Source: Streptomyces showdoensis
Lineage (GTDB): Bacteria > Actinomycetota > Actinomycetes > Streptomycetales > Streptomycetaceae
DNA: 64,000 nucleotides
Direction: 5' to 3'
NCBI RefSeq assembly: GCF_039535475.1
Contig: NZ_BAAAXG010000012.1
Span: 434,001 to 498,000 of the forward strand
The first letter of the stretch is position 1. Each line of letters begins with the position of its first letter. Below are positions 11,839-20,143 of this stretch, in pieces. The notes below the pieces were generated by a model. It saw only the letters and a list, made by a program, of their open reading frames with translations, had not been told where the DNA came from and searched no databases. Made by a program: the position numbers and the translations under genes.

Positions 11839-14800
11839 GTGACCGCGCCGCCTCGTTATCTCAGCCCCTTCGTGCGCACGCGCACACGGCTGTCACTGAC
11901 CCTCGGCCTCGTACTGGCCGCCCTCACCGCCGCGCTGCTGCCCTGGTGGCAGCCGCCCGGCACGGCCCCCGCCATGGCCGGCGGCGGTGCCGCCAAGGCC
12001 GAGCCCGCCTCGACCGGCCTCAAGGACGAGGCCACCGCGATGGCGCAGGCCCTTCGCACCCGCAAGCAGGTGTTGATCGACACCGCCACCACGGCCACCT
12101 CGCTCACCTGGGCGCTGCCCGACGGGCAGTTCCGTACGCGGATCACCGCCACGCCGACCCGGGCGAAGAACGCCGAGGGCGAGTGGGCCCCGATCGACAA
12201 CCGGCTCAAGCGCTCCGTCAAGGCCCCCCGGGGTCTCGGCATCGCGCCCACGAACGCCGCCATCCCGCTGCGCTTCGCGAGCGGGAGCCCCGACAAGGGC
12301 CGTGCCGACCGTTCGTTCGTCCGCGCCGAGGTGCCGGGCGAGACGCTGCTGGCCGAGGTCGACCTGGCCGGGCACACCGTCGCGTACACCTGGCCGGGCG
12401 CGCTGCCCGAGCCGGTGCTCGACGGGCCGCGCGCCCTGTACTCCGAGGTGTTCCCCGGCGTCGACCTGCTGCTCGTCGCCCGTGAGGAGGGCGGCTTCGC
12501 CCAGGTCCTCGTCGTGAAGACGCCCCAGGCGGCCCAGCGGCCGGAGCTCAAGACCGTCTCGTACGGACTGCGTTCCGCGACCGCGACCTTCCGGCACGAC
12601 CCCAAGGCCAGCCGGGTGCAGGTCCTCGACGGGACGGGCAAGGAGGTCGGCTCCATCCCGACCCCGTTCGCCTGGGACTCCAGCGGTCGCGACCCCGAGC
12701 TGCCCCAGGGCACCCCGAACCGCACCTCCACCGCCACCCCCGCCGACGTCCTGAAGCTCTCCGGCCTCACCGGCATCGAGCCCGGCGCCAAGGCCGCGCC
12801 GCTGCCGATCGAGCTGGCCGGCGAGAACACCGGGTCCGTCCGGCTCGGCCTCGGCGTCGCCGAGTCCGGCCTGCTCGCCCGCGAGGGCGTCAGGTACCCC
12901 GTCTTCGTCGACCCGCCGCTCAACGGCCCGTGGCAGGCCTGGACGGTCGCGTACAAGCCGTACCCGAACACCAGCTTCTTCAACGGAACCAACTTCTCCT
13001 CGGGCACCTCCGACGCCCGCGTGGGCCACGAGAGCGACACCGGCGGCACCGCCCGATCCTTCTGGCGCATGGGGTTCCCCACCGGCATCGCGGGCGCCAA
13101 GTGGAGCCGCGCCACCTTCAAGATCCTCAACAACCACTCGTGGTCCTGCACCAACCGCTCGTACCAGTTCTCCCTGACCGGGGCCATCTCCTCCGGCACG
13201 ACCTGGAACGCGCAGCCGAGCTGGTCGACCGTGCAGGACACCAAGTCCTTCGCGCACGGCTGGTCCTCGACCTCCTGCCCGGACGACTACGAGTCCTTCT
13301 CCGTGATGGACGCGGTCCAGAAGGGCGCGACCGCCGGCTGGTCGAACATCACCTTCGGCATGAAGACGACCGCCGAGTCGGACACCCAGACCTGGCGCAA
13401 GTTCAAGGCCACCTCCGCGGTCCTGGAGGGTGACTACAACCGCGACCCGAAGGAGCCGACCAACGGCACCACCACCCCGGGCGGCGCCTGCGTGCCCGGC
13501 CCGGGCGCGGGGCTCACGATCGGCAGGACGAACGTCACCCTGAAGGTCACGGCCAAGGACGACGACAACAACCTGAAGCAGGTCCGCTTCCGCTTCTGGA
13601 AGACCGGCGGCACCGTGCCCGCCGGCTGGCTCGTCCCCGCCCCCGCGGCCGGCGGCACCGTCTCGTACACGGTCCCCGTCACCTTCCCGCTGGACGACAA
13701 GGCGACCTACTCCTGGGACGCGCAGGCCCAGGACTCGGCCGGTGCCGTGTCCAGCAACTTCCCGGCCGGCTCCGAGCCCTGCCGGATCACCATCGACGGC
13801 TCCGCCCCGCCGGCGCCGACCGTGGACGAGGACACCACCCCGTTCAAGCGGGCCACCTCCGACGGCGCCACCTGGGCGAGCGTGAAGTTCGGCCAGACCG
13901 GCTCCATCACCTTCTCCTCGCCCGGCGCGGCCAAGTTCCGCTACGGCTTCGAGGGCTTCTACGGCCCCGACGTGACCGCCGTCAACGGCTCCTACACCGT
14001 CCCGAACCTGACGCCGCCGCACGCCGGGCCGAACTGGCTGCACATCTTCGCCCTGGACGCGCTCGGCAACGTCAGCGCCCGCACCGACTACGCCACCTAC
14101 GTCCCGCCGCGCGACGCCGGTGACGGTCCGGGCGACGTCGGCGGCGACGGCATCGCCGACCTGCTCGTCATCGACGCCAACGGCAACCTCATCTCGTACG
14201 CCGGCGGCCCCGGCGGCGAGCTGTACGGCGGCATGGCCGGCTCGTACACGAGCGACAACAAGCTCTACCCGTCCGGTCACTGGTACGACAAGACGACCGG
14301 CAAGGCCGCGCTGATCTCCCACTACCAGGACGTCTATCCCGGCGACGGCTCCACCGACGTCTTCGCCCGCACCCCGGACGGCGGCTTCTGGCTCTACCCC
14401 GGTGACGGCTACGGCACGTTCAACGTGGACCAGCGGATGAAGATCCGGCTGCCCGCCAACGCGCCCGCCCCGAAGGACTGGACGCAGATGAAGGCCGTCG
14501 GTGACATCACCGGCGACAAGCTGCAGGACGTGGTCGTGCGCGTCGGTTCGGCCTTCTGGTTCCTCACCGGCTACACCGGCGCCTCCTTCCAGACGGCCAC
14601 GCTCATGGAGGGCACCGCCTGGGCCCGCCGGGAGATCGTCAACGTCGGCGACATCAACCTCGACGGCACCCCGGACATGCTCTGGCGCAGCCTGGACAGC
14701 GGCACCATCTACATCCGCCACGGCAAGCCGGGCCCGGTCGCGGGCAGCGTCGACCTCAACTCGCTGATGCTGTCGGCCAACTCCCTCAACGGCGACCAGT

Positions 14801-15000
14801 CGTACGGCACCAACTGGACCGAGGCCCACGTCACCGCGATCGTCGGCATCCCCGACGTCAACGGCGACCGGATCCCGGACCTCTGGGCCCGCTTCGAGGA
14901 CGGGCAGATGCGCGTCTACTACCCGTCCCAGACGAACACCAACGGGGCCGTGAAGGTCGTCCTGTCGGTGGACTGGAACGCCATCAAGGCCTTCGGCTGA
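11839..15000 (+). CDS. secreted FG-GAP/VCBS-repeat protein with an RHS-type N-terminus
   Basis: 1053 residues, exported; role unknown, possibly cell-surface adhesion or an accessory to the neighbouring RHS protein. The N-terminus is a signal peptide (twin arginine-rich, then LSLTLGLVLAALTAALLPWW). Residues 40-700 hold a beta-rich region with the EWAPIDNRLKRSVKAP type of stretch that also occurs at the front of many Streptomyces RHS proteins, but no YD repeats follow. Residues about 758-1050 carry at least four FG-GAP-like calcium loops (GDVGGDGIADLLV, GDITGDKLQDVVV, GDINLDGTPDMLW, DVNGDRIPDLW), likely a beta-propeller. GTG at 11839 has GGGAG upstream. It is divergent from the RHS toxin gene. 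Confidence 0.8.
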   Translation: MTAPPRYLSPFVRTRTRLSLTLGLVLAALTAALLPWWQPPGTAPAMAGGGAAKAEPASTGLKDEATAMAQALRTRKQVLIDTATTATSLTWALPDGQFRTRITATPTRAKNAEGEWAPIDNRLKRSVKAPRGLGIAPTNAAIPLRFASGSPDKGRADRSFVRAEVPGETLLAEVDLAGHTVAYTWPGALPEPVLDGPRALYSEVFPGVDLLLVAREEGGFAQVLVVKTPQAAQRPELKTVSYGLRSATATFRHDPKASRVQVLDGTGKEVGSIPTPFAWDSSGRDPELPQGTPNRTSTATPADVLKLSGLTGIEPGAKAAPLPIELAGENTGSVRLGLGVAESGLLAREGVRYPVFVDPPLNGPWQAWTVAYKPYPNTSFFNGTNFSSGTSDARVGHESDTGGTARSFWRMGFPTGIAGAKWSRATFKILNNHSWSCTNRSYQFSLTGAISSGTTWNAQPSWSTVQDTKSFAHGWSSTSCPDDYESFSVMDAVQKGATAGWSNITFGMKTTAESDTQTWRKFKATSAVLEGDYNRDPKEPTNGTTTPGGACVPGPGAGLTIGRTNVTLKVTAKDDDNNLKQVRFRFWKTGGTVPAGWLVPAPAAGGTVSYTVPVTFPLDDKATYSWDAQAQDSAGAVSSNFPAGSEPCRITIDGSAPPAPTVDEDTTPFKRATSDGATWASVKFGQTGSITFSSPGAAKFRYGFEGFYGPDVTAVNGSYTVPNLTPPHAGPNWLHIFALDALGNVSARTDYATYVPPRDAGDGPGDVGGDGIADLLVIDANGNLISYAGGPGGELYGGMAGSYTSDNKLYPSGHWYDKTTGKAALISHYQDVYPGDGSTDVFARTPDGGFWLYPGDGYGTFNVDQRMKIRLPANAPAPKDWTQMKAVGDITGDKLQDVVVRVGSAFWFLTGYTGASFQTATLMEGTAWARREIVNVGDINLDGTPDMLWRSLDSGTIYIRHGKPGPVAGSVDLNSLMLSANSLNGDQSYGTNWTEAHVTAIVGIPDVNGDRIPDLWARFEDGQMRVYYPSQTNTNGAVKVVLSVDWNAIKAFG

Positions 15001-15044
15001 TGCCGCAGCGCCCCTGAGGCGACCACAGGACCCGATGCCGCGCA

Positions 15045-15082
15045 GGAAGGGCCGTCCCGGAACGATCCGGGGCGGCCCTTCC
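15045..15082. terminator. terminator, 16-bp stem
   Basis: GGAAGGGCCGTCCCGG, loop AACGAT, CCGGGGCGGCCCTTCC (one G-U pair), between the converging ends of the VCBS gene and the AhpD-like gene. Confidence 0.85.
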
Positions 15083-15093
15083 GCCGTTCGTTC

Positions 15094-15642
15094 CTACGCG
15101 GTCCCGCCCTCCTCCGGCTGGATCCCCGCCAGCAGGTTGAACGCCCCCGTCAGCAGGTTGAGCGTCACCACCCCGACCACCTCCGCGATGATCCGGTCGC
15201 TCCACCCGTGCGCCCGCAGCTCCGCCACGTCCTCGTCGCCCAGGGCGCTCGGCTCGACGAGGACGCGCAGCGCGACGGCGATGAGCGCGGCCTCGCGGGC
15301 GTCCGTGGACGTGCCCTGGCGGGCCAGTTCGATGTCGCTCTCGGTCAGCCCGGCGGCCCGGGCGGCCGCCACGTGGGCTTCGCGGCAGGTGCCGCAGCCG
15401 ATCCACTCCTGGACGGCGAGGGAGAGCTTCTCGCTCAGCGCCCGGGGGATCTTCACCCGCTTCATGGCCCGGGACAGGCTGAGGTAGCCCTCGATGAGCG
15501 CGGGGGAGTGGGCCATCGTCGACACCATCTCGCCGGCCGAGCCGTGGCGCTCGACGATGTCGGTCAGCAACTCCCGCGCCTTGCCCGTGGCCTGCTCGGG
15601 TTCGAGAGCGGTCAACCGCCGCGCCGTGCCTTCAGTTCGCAC
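15094..15642 (-). CDS. carboxymuconolactone decarboxylase / AhpD-like peroxidase family protein
   Basis: 182 residues, all-helical AhpD-like fold, cytoplasmic. The redox motif C83-G-T-C86 followed by H90 (EWIGCGTCREAH) matches the ExxxCxxCxxxH signature of alkylhydroperoxidase-type members, so a thiol peroxidase or disulfide reductase role is more likely than true decarboxylase activity. GTG at 15642 has GAGGAGG a few bases upstream, a strong ribosome site. A CsoR-like palindrome lies 18-34 bases upstream of the start, which suggests control by copper or by sulfane sulfur (persulfide). The substrate is unknown. Confidence 0.85.
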   Translation of the reverse strand: MRTEGTARRLTALEPEQATGKARELLTDIVERHGSAGEMVSTMAHSPALIEGYLSLSRAMKRVKIPRALSEKLSLAVQEWIGCGTCREAHVAAARAAGLTESDIELARQGTSTDAREAALIAVALRVLVEPSALGDEDVAELRAHGWSDRIIAEVVGVVTLNLLTGAFNLLAGIQPEEGGTA

Positions 15643-15659
15643 CTTGCCTCCTCGTCGAC

Positions 15660-15676
15660 ATACCCATGGGGGGTAT
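15660..15676. promoter_or_regulatory. CsoR/CstR-like operator palindrome
   Basis: ATACCC-N5-GGGTAT with a central G-rich tract, perfect 6-bp arms. This is the form of operators bound by CsoR-family repressors (copper, or persulfide for CstR). It lies just upstream of the AhpD-like gene's ribosome site and 52 bases before the divergent HAD gene. No csoR gene is in the window. The family assignment is inference from the motif. Confidence 0.5.
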
Positions 15677-15727
15677 AACGCGGAGGTGGTTCGGGGAGTT
15701 CCCCGCCGGGCGTTCTACGATCGGGGA

Positions 15728-16435
15728 ATGATCAAAGGCGTCATGTTCGACTTCTCCGGCACCCTGCTGCGCGTCGAGTCCACCGCCCAGTGGCTGGACG
15801 CCGTCCTCTCCGAGGGGGGCGTACGGCTCTCCGGCGACGAGTTCGCCCACACCGTGGAGCGGCTGACCCGTTACGGGGCGCTGCCCGGCGGCCCGTCCCC
15901 GCAGGACGTGCCCGCCCGGCTGCGGAAGCTGTGGGGCGAGCGCGACCTCGACGCCGAGCGGCACCGCGCGGCGTACTCCGGCCTGATCCGGGCGGCCGGC
16001 GTCACCGAGCCGGAGCTGGTCCGGGCCCTCTACGACCGGCACATGGATCCCGAGGCCTGGAACCCGTACCCCGACACCGCGCGGACGCTCGGCGAGCTGA
16101 GCCGCGGCGGGGTGCTGGTCGCCGTCGTCAGCAACATCGGCTGGGACCTGCGGCCGGTGTTCCGCGCGCACGGCCTCGACGAGTGGGTCGACCTCTACGC
16201 GCTCTCCTACGAGGTCGGCGTCCAGAAGCCGGACCCCGGCATCTTCCGCTTCGCCTGCGACGGACTCGGGCTCGCCCCCGCCGAGACGCTGATGGTCGGC
16301 GACGACCGCACCGCCGACGGCGGCGCGCTCGCGCTCGGTGCCCGGGTGCACTTCGTCGACCACCTTCCCGTCGACCGCCGGCCCGACGGTCTGCGTCCGG
16401 TCTTCGGGCTCCTGGGTGACGCCGGCCGCGCCTGA
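15728..16435 (+). CDS. HAD-superfamily hydrolase with Ser in place of the second catalytic Asp
   Basis: 235 residues. HAD motifs in order: FDFSGTL near the N-terminus (nucleophile Asp), VVSNIGW (motif II Ser), QKPDPGIF (motif III Lys) and VGDDRTADGG (motif IV acids), with a helical cap in between. In phosphatases the residue two after the nucleophile is Asp, the general acid; here it is Ser, which may slow or redirect catalysis, as in HAD dehalogenases and phosphonatases that also deviate at this position. ATG at 15728 was chosen because the upstream extension runs through the AhpD-like promoter and the palindrome. The substrate is unknown. Confidence 0.85.
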   Translation: MIKGVMFDFSGTLLRVESTAQWLDAVLSEGGVRLSGDEFAHTVERLTRYGALPGGPSPQDVPARLRKLWGERDLDAERHRAAYSGLIRAAGVTEPELVRALYDRHMDPEAWNPYPDTARTLGELSRGGVLVAVVSNIGWDLRPVFRAHGLDEWVDLYALSYEVGVQKPDPGIFRFACDGLGLAPAETLMVGDDRTADGGALALGARVHFVDHLPVDRRPDGLRPVFGLLGDAGRA

Positions 16436-16759
16436 GGGGAGCCGTGTTGACGGCCGGGTGGTGCGGGACGACCTGATGTTGCCTCAGGAGGCTTTGCCCG
16501 TGCGGGAGTTGCCTGGGCCTCGGGCGGGGGCGCGCTCCGGCGCACAACCCCTCGGTCAGCCCGCACGCTCGCCCGAAGGGGCGGGGGAGGTCGTCGAAAA
16601 CACCGAACGGAGCGCAATCGCCCGATCGGTTCCTCTTCTCCTCCGCACGGAGTAGAAGGCCTTGTCGGGCCGTGTGCCGACGTGCGTCCCTATGTCCTGC
16701 CGCCAGCCGGAGCCGGGCATTCGCTCCGCGGTCCGCCGCGGCGTGAAAGGACGCGTCGC
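16436..16759. other. intergenic region before the injection-machine operon
   Basis: About 320 bases with no supported gene. It probably holds the promoter of the operon that starts at 16760. I found no clear -35/-10 pair, operator or terminator. Confidence 0.4.
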
Positions 16760-17563
16760 ATGGGTGTCATCCAGGACCGGGCCGTGGCCCGGCTCGCCGA
16801 TCCGGTCCTCCTCGGCGCGCTGCTCGAGCCCCGGGCCAGGTTCCTCGTCGAGCGCACCCACGAGCTGGAGTACGAGCGGATCGACTCGGTCGCGGCGCTG
16901 CGGGTGCGGAAGGTCGCGGCGCAGTGGCCGCTGTTCCCGCCCGACTCCCGCCGCGGCACCTGGAGTCAGGTCGTCCCGGCCACCACGCTGTCCGACTTCC
17001 GCTGGGACGGCGAGACCGCCGAGCCGGTCTGGATCGACGTCCTCGCCGAGCTGGAGATCGACGTCGTCGCCGAGACCGACCCGGGCGGCCTCGACTCCCT
17101 CGTGGTCAAGGCCGTCGACGCGTACGACACCCTCGACGAGTTCCGCGACCAGTTCCGCTTCCTGGACCTGGACGCGTTCATGCGCAGCCACGGCCTCGTC
17201 ACCGTGGAGGACCTGCGCGAGTCCGGCGAGTACCTCCGCACCGAGGTGAAGCTGCGCCGGCCGCCGGTCTTCGACCCCGGACACCCCGCCAACCGCCGGA
17301 CCGTCGCCGTGGACGCCGCCGTGGTCCTCGGGGCCGCCGACGACGTCGCGGGGGCGGTGCGGGCGGCCCGTCTGGTCGCCGCCGCGGCCCGCGACCGTCC
17401 GCTGCCGCCCGGTCCCTTCGGGGTGCGCGTCGCGCCGTACGCCCTCGTCGCCGCCTTCCCCGCCCCCGCGGCACAGCCGCCGCCCGCCGAGCCGGGGCTC
17501 ACCCGGGCGCAGATCGAGGCGCTGCTGGAGGGGGCGGGCGTGGCGGCGGTGTTCCTGACCTGA
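16760..17563 (+). CDS. unrecognised protein heading the contractile-injection operon
   Basis: 267 residues, acidic, soluble, no signal peptide or membrane segment. ATG at 16760 has GAAAGG 9 bases upstream; a longer form from GTG 16682 has no good ribosome site. The N-terminus GVIQDRAVARLADPVLLGALLEPR is followed by an alternating beta/alpha region. The last third has a proline-rich link and a short helical tail (LTRAQIEALLEGAGVAAVFL). It lies 107 bases before the sheath gene on the same strand. Position suggests a tail terminator, cap or assembly factor, but no motif supports any of these. Confidence 0.6.
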   Translation: MGVIQDRAVARLADPVLLGALLEPRARFLVERTHELEYERIDSVAALRVRKVAAQWPLFPPDSRRGTWSQVVPATTLSDFRWDGETAEPVWIDVLAELEIDVVAETDPGGLDSLVVKAVDAYDTLDEFRDQFRFLDLDAFMRSHGLVTVEDLRESGEYLRTEVKLRRPPVFDPGHPANRRTVAVDAAVVLGAADDVAGAVRAARLVAAAARDRPLPPGPFGVRVAPYALVAAFPAPAAQPPPAEPGLTRAQIEALLEGAGVAAVFLT

Positions 17564-17614
17564 CCAGAGCAGCTCGGCTCGGTTCGGCTCGGATCTGAGC
17601 TGATCCAGCTCTCC

Positions 17615-17646
17615 GCGTCGCAGTCCGTCCGCGTCGCAGTCCGTCC
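17615..17646. repeat. perfect 16-bp tandem duplication
   Basis: GCGTCGCAGTCCGTCC occurs twice back to back, 25 bases before the sheath start codon, in what would be its leader. It could be slippage, or two copies of a binding site. Confidence 0.7.
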
Positions 17647-17670
17647 CCGTTCCGGAAGGAAGCAGGTCCC

Positions 17671-18816
17671 ATGTCCGAAAGTCCCGTCCGCTACGTCCGC
17701 GTCAAGACCGAGGGCGTCCCCTTCGCCCCCGCCGTCCGCGCGTACGGCAACGTCGGAATCATCGGCATCGCGAACCCACCGACCACCAACCCGCCCCTGG
17801 ACTTCCTCGCACCCAACGTCCCCACCCTGTTCACCGACGTCAACGAGGCCCGCAGGATCGCCGCGGGCCCCCTCGGCGAGGCCATCGCGACGGCCCTCAT
17901 CCAGGAGCCGGGCCCCAGCGAGGTCTGGGGCGTACGGATGGCCCAGGCGAACACCTACGACGACGCGCTCGCCAAGATGGGCACGGTCAACGTGCAGCTG
18001 GTCCTCTTCGCCGGCACCGCCCTGAGCCTCACCACCCCGACGGGCGGCCAGCCGACCCCGACCCCCGCCATCGCGAAGCTGGCCGAGCACGTCGTCGCCC
18101 CCGTCGCCGACGGCATGGAGCGCATCGGCGTCGCCATGCTCGCCAAGGGCGCCGCCGACCCCGCCGTCCTGGTCGGCAGTCTGGTCACCGAGCGCATGGT
18201 CTACGTGGCGCACAAGAGCGACGACGACGTCGCCGCGGCCGTCGCCGGCACCATCGCGGGCTACGAGCCGCACGTCTCCCTGCTCCTGAAGCGGGTCAAG
18301 GTGAAGTCGGATCCCTTCTCCGCCGCCGAGCTCATCAAACTCAACGGCTCCGAGTCCGCGGACACCGGCGGGCCGCAGGGCAAGGGGGTCAACTGGCTGG
18401 TCGACCCGCCGCTCATCCCCGGCTCCGGGGTCCATCTCGGCGAGGGCTACACCGGCAGTGCGGGCAGCCCGGGCACGAAGAAGTACATCGACATGGTCCG
18501 CACCGTCGACGACATCACCTTCCGGCTCAAGGCCCGCCTCATCGGCACCATCGGCAACCTCCGGATCAGCCGCTCCGGTCTGCGCGGACTCGTCGCCGAG
18601 ATGGAGGCCGTCCTCGAACCCCTGCGCAGGGCCGAGGTCATCGAGGAGTACGAGATCGTCGTCCCCATCCTCGCCCTGCTCGACAAGCCGCAGCGCACCC
18701 CGCTGGAGGACCGGCTCGTCCAGGACGCGCAGACCGATCGGGCCGCCGAGGCGATGGTGCGGGTCGACTACGCGGGAGCGATCCACCGCATCAACATCAC
18801 GCTCAAGTTCGACTGA
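17671..18816 (+). CDS. contractile tail sheath protein
   Basis: 381 residues. The N-terminus (VKTEGVPFAPAVRAYGNVGIIGIAN) and C-terminus (TVDDITFRLKARLIGTIGN, then AMVRVDYAGAIHRINITLKF) have the pattern of phage/CIS sheath subunits: an N-terminal strand that links to the neighbour, a variable middle, and a conserved C-terminal domain with the linking beta-strand. The protein would form the outer tube that contracts to drive the inner tube. It is shorter than most sheaths (450-550 residues). GGAAGGAAG and then AGG precede the ATG. Next gene: the tube, 22 bases downstream, as in all tail and CIS clusters. Confidence 0.8.
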   Translation: MSESPVRYVRVKTEGVPFAPAVRAYGNVGIIGIANPPTTNPPLDFLAPNVPTLFTDVNEARRIAAGPLGEAIATALIQEPGPSEVWGVRMAQANTYDDALAKMGTVNVQLVLFAGTALSLTTPTGGQPTPTPAIAKLAEHVVAPVADGMERIGVAMLAKGAADPAVLVGSLVTERMVYVAHKSDDDVAAAVAGTIAGYEPHVSLLLKRVKVKSDPFSAAELIKLNGSESADTGGPQGKGVNWLVDPPLIPGSGVHLGEGYTGSAGSPGTKKYIDMVRTVDDITFRLKARLIGTIGNLRISRSGLRGLVAEMEAVLEPLRRAEVIEEYEIVVPILALLDKPQRTPLEDRLVQDAQTDRAAEAMVRVDYAGAIHRINITLKFD

Positions 18817-18838
18817 TCCGACCAAGGAGCCGTCCCCC

Positions 18839-19231
18839 ATGTCCGACTGGAACACCCGGCTGGAAGTGAAACTCGCCGGCCGGACGATCTCGCCGATCAC
18901 CAACTTCTCCCCGTCGTTCAACGTGCCCCACACGGTGATCCACAGCCTGGAGGCGGACGGCGTCGGCTATGTCCGCCAGCCCTTCACCTTCACCTTCACC
19001 CTGACCATCCCCGCCATCGCCTCGGCGGTCGCCGACCTCACCGAACTCGCGGTCAACGGCGGCGAGTTCGCCATCGCGGTGGCGGAGAAGAAGGGGACCG
19101 ACTGGTCGTTCTCCTCGCTGAAGTTCAGCCGCTGCGTGGTCAGCGCCGCCCAGCCCAGCAACATCACCGTCGACGGCGTCCCCCAGGCCACCTTCACCTG
19201 CATGGCCCTCAACGTCGGCGTGGAGGAGTGA
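18839..19231 (+). CDS. inner tail tube protein (Hcp/gp19-like)
   Basis: 130 residues, beta-rich (RLEVKLAGRTISPITNF, QPFTFTFTLTIPAIA, FSSLKFSRCVVSAAQPSNI, ATFTCMALNVGVEE). Size, strand pattern and place directly after the sheath fit the rigid inner tube of contractile tails, built of stacked hexamers. ATG at 18839 follows AAGGAG by 8 bases. Sequence similarity to Hcp or Afp1 cannot be scored here, so the call rests on size, fold pattern and gene order. Confidence 0.7.
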   Translation: MSDWNTRLEVKLAGRTISPITNFSPSFNVPHTVIHSLEADGVGYVRQPFTFTFTLTIPAIASAVADLTELAVNGGEFAIAVAEKKGTDWSFSSLKFSRCVVSAAQPSNITVDGVPQATFTCMALNVGVEE

Positions 19232-19233
19232 CC

Positions 19234-19515
19234 GTGACGTCCTCCGAGACCGCCGACGACGGGTCCGTCCCGGCGACGCGCGCCGGCGACCGGGTCGAGC
19301 GCACCGGCATCGCCCTCGTGCACGAGGGCGAGTACATCGTGCCCGCCCCCGGCAGCGAGGCCGTGGTGGACCGCCGGAGCGACGCCGGCCAGGTCGTCCA
19401 CTACCACTTCCCCGTGGAGGTGGAGGTGGTCGGCACCCTCCAGGACCACCACGTCCGACGGATCGCCGCGCACGTCTTCGAGGAACTCGACCGTGAACTC
19501 GGCAGCCGGGGGTAG
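19234..19515 (+). CDS. 93-residue protein in the tape-measure position
   Basis: It overlaps nothing; the tube stop is at 19229-19231. GTG at 19234 is preferred over GTG 19228 because GGAGG lies 7 bases before it. The protein holds GIALVHEGEYIVPAPGSEA, close to the VHxGEYxVP motif near the C-terminus of many phage tape-measure proteins. The next part is beta-rich (VVHYHFPVEVEVVGTL) and the end is a charged helix (HVRRIAAHVFEELDREL). Tail clusters carry the tape-measure gene at this position, usually coding for several hundred residues. This could be a remnant, a chaperone or a very short ruler. Confidence 0.5.
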   Translation: MTSSETADDGSVPATRAGDRVERTGIALVHEGEYIVPAPGSEAVVDRRSDAGQVVHYHFPVEVEVVGTLQDHHVRRIAAHVFEELDRELGSRG

Positions 19516-19518
19516 CCC

Positions 19519-20019
19519 GTGGCGGACCAGGTGCTCGTCGGCACGATCCCCCTGCTGTACGTGCAGAGCATCACCATGACCGAGGGGTACCGGGTCGAAC
19601 GGATCCTGGGCAGCCGGTTCTCCCAGGCCACCCAGCCGTCCACGAAGACCCTGACCGTCGAGGCGGTGCTGCTCGGCCCGGAGCGGTTCGCGACGAAGAA
19701 GGCCCTGGAGGTGCTCGCGCTCACCTCGCGGGCCCTGCTCTCCGCCGCGGGCCCGGCCCTCGCCGCCACCGGCATCCCCGTCGTCTGCGGGCTCACGCTC
19801 AGCCTCGACATGCAGATCACCGACCTCCGCTTCGCGCAGAGCGTGCAGAAGCGGGACGCCTTCGACCTCTCCATGACCCTCCAGTACGTGCCCCGCTCCA
19901 GCCTGAGCGCGCTGGCCGGCGAGATCGCCGACATGGCGCTCGCCGCCGGGAGCGCCGGCGTCCCCTCCGTACCCGCCCCCGGAGCCGTACCCCGCTCACC
20001 CGGCCCACCGCTCCTCTGA
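19519..20019 (+). CDS. tail/baseplate structural protein, probably at the tube-baseplate junction
   Basis: 166 residues; GTG at 19519 starts 3 bases after the previous stop. The first 140 residues look like a beta-sandwich (VLVGTIPLLYVQSITMTEGY, STKTLTVEAVLLGPE, VCGLTLSLDMQITDLRFAQS, FDLSMTLQYVPRS), and the last 35 are an alanine/proline tail (SAGVPSVPAPGAVPRSPG). The place between tube and hub suggests a tube initiator or adaptor such as Afp5/Afp7 or gp53/gp54 types. I see no LysM motif. The family is not recognised with certainty. Confidence 0.5.
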   Translation: MADQVLVGTIPLLYVQSITMTEGYRVERILGSRFSQATQPSTKTLTVEAVLLGPERFATKKALEVLALTSRALLSAAGPALAATGIPVVCGLTLSLDMQITDLRFAQSVQKRDAFDLSMTLQYVPRSSLSALAGEIADMALAAGSAGVPSVPAPGAVPRSPGPPLL

Positions 20020-20143
20020 GCCCGGCGGCCCCGAGAACCGGCTGGCCCGGGAACCGGCCGGCCCGGAAAGCCCCCGCCCGACTCCGCCCAGCCCCGCCCG
20101 ACTCCGCCCAGCCCATCCCAGCCCCGTCCCGAGAGGAGGCCCG

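Noticed and set aside
11893..14829. Long minus-strand open frame opposite the VCBS gene
   Set aside because: Composition artefact; the plus strand has a signal peptide and calcium-loop repeats.
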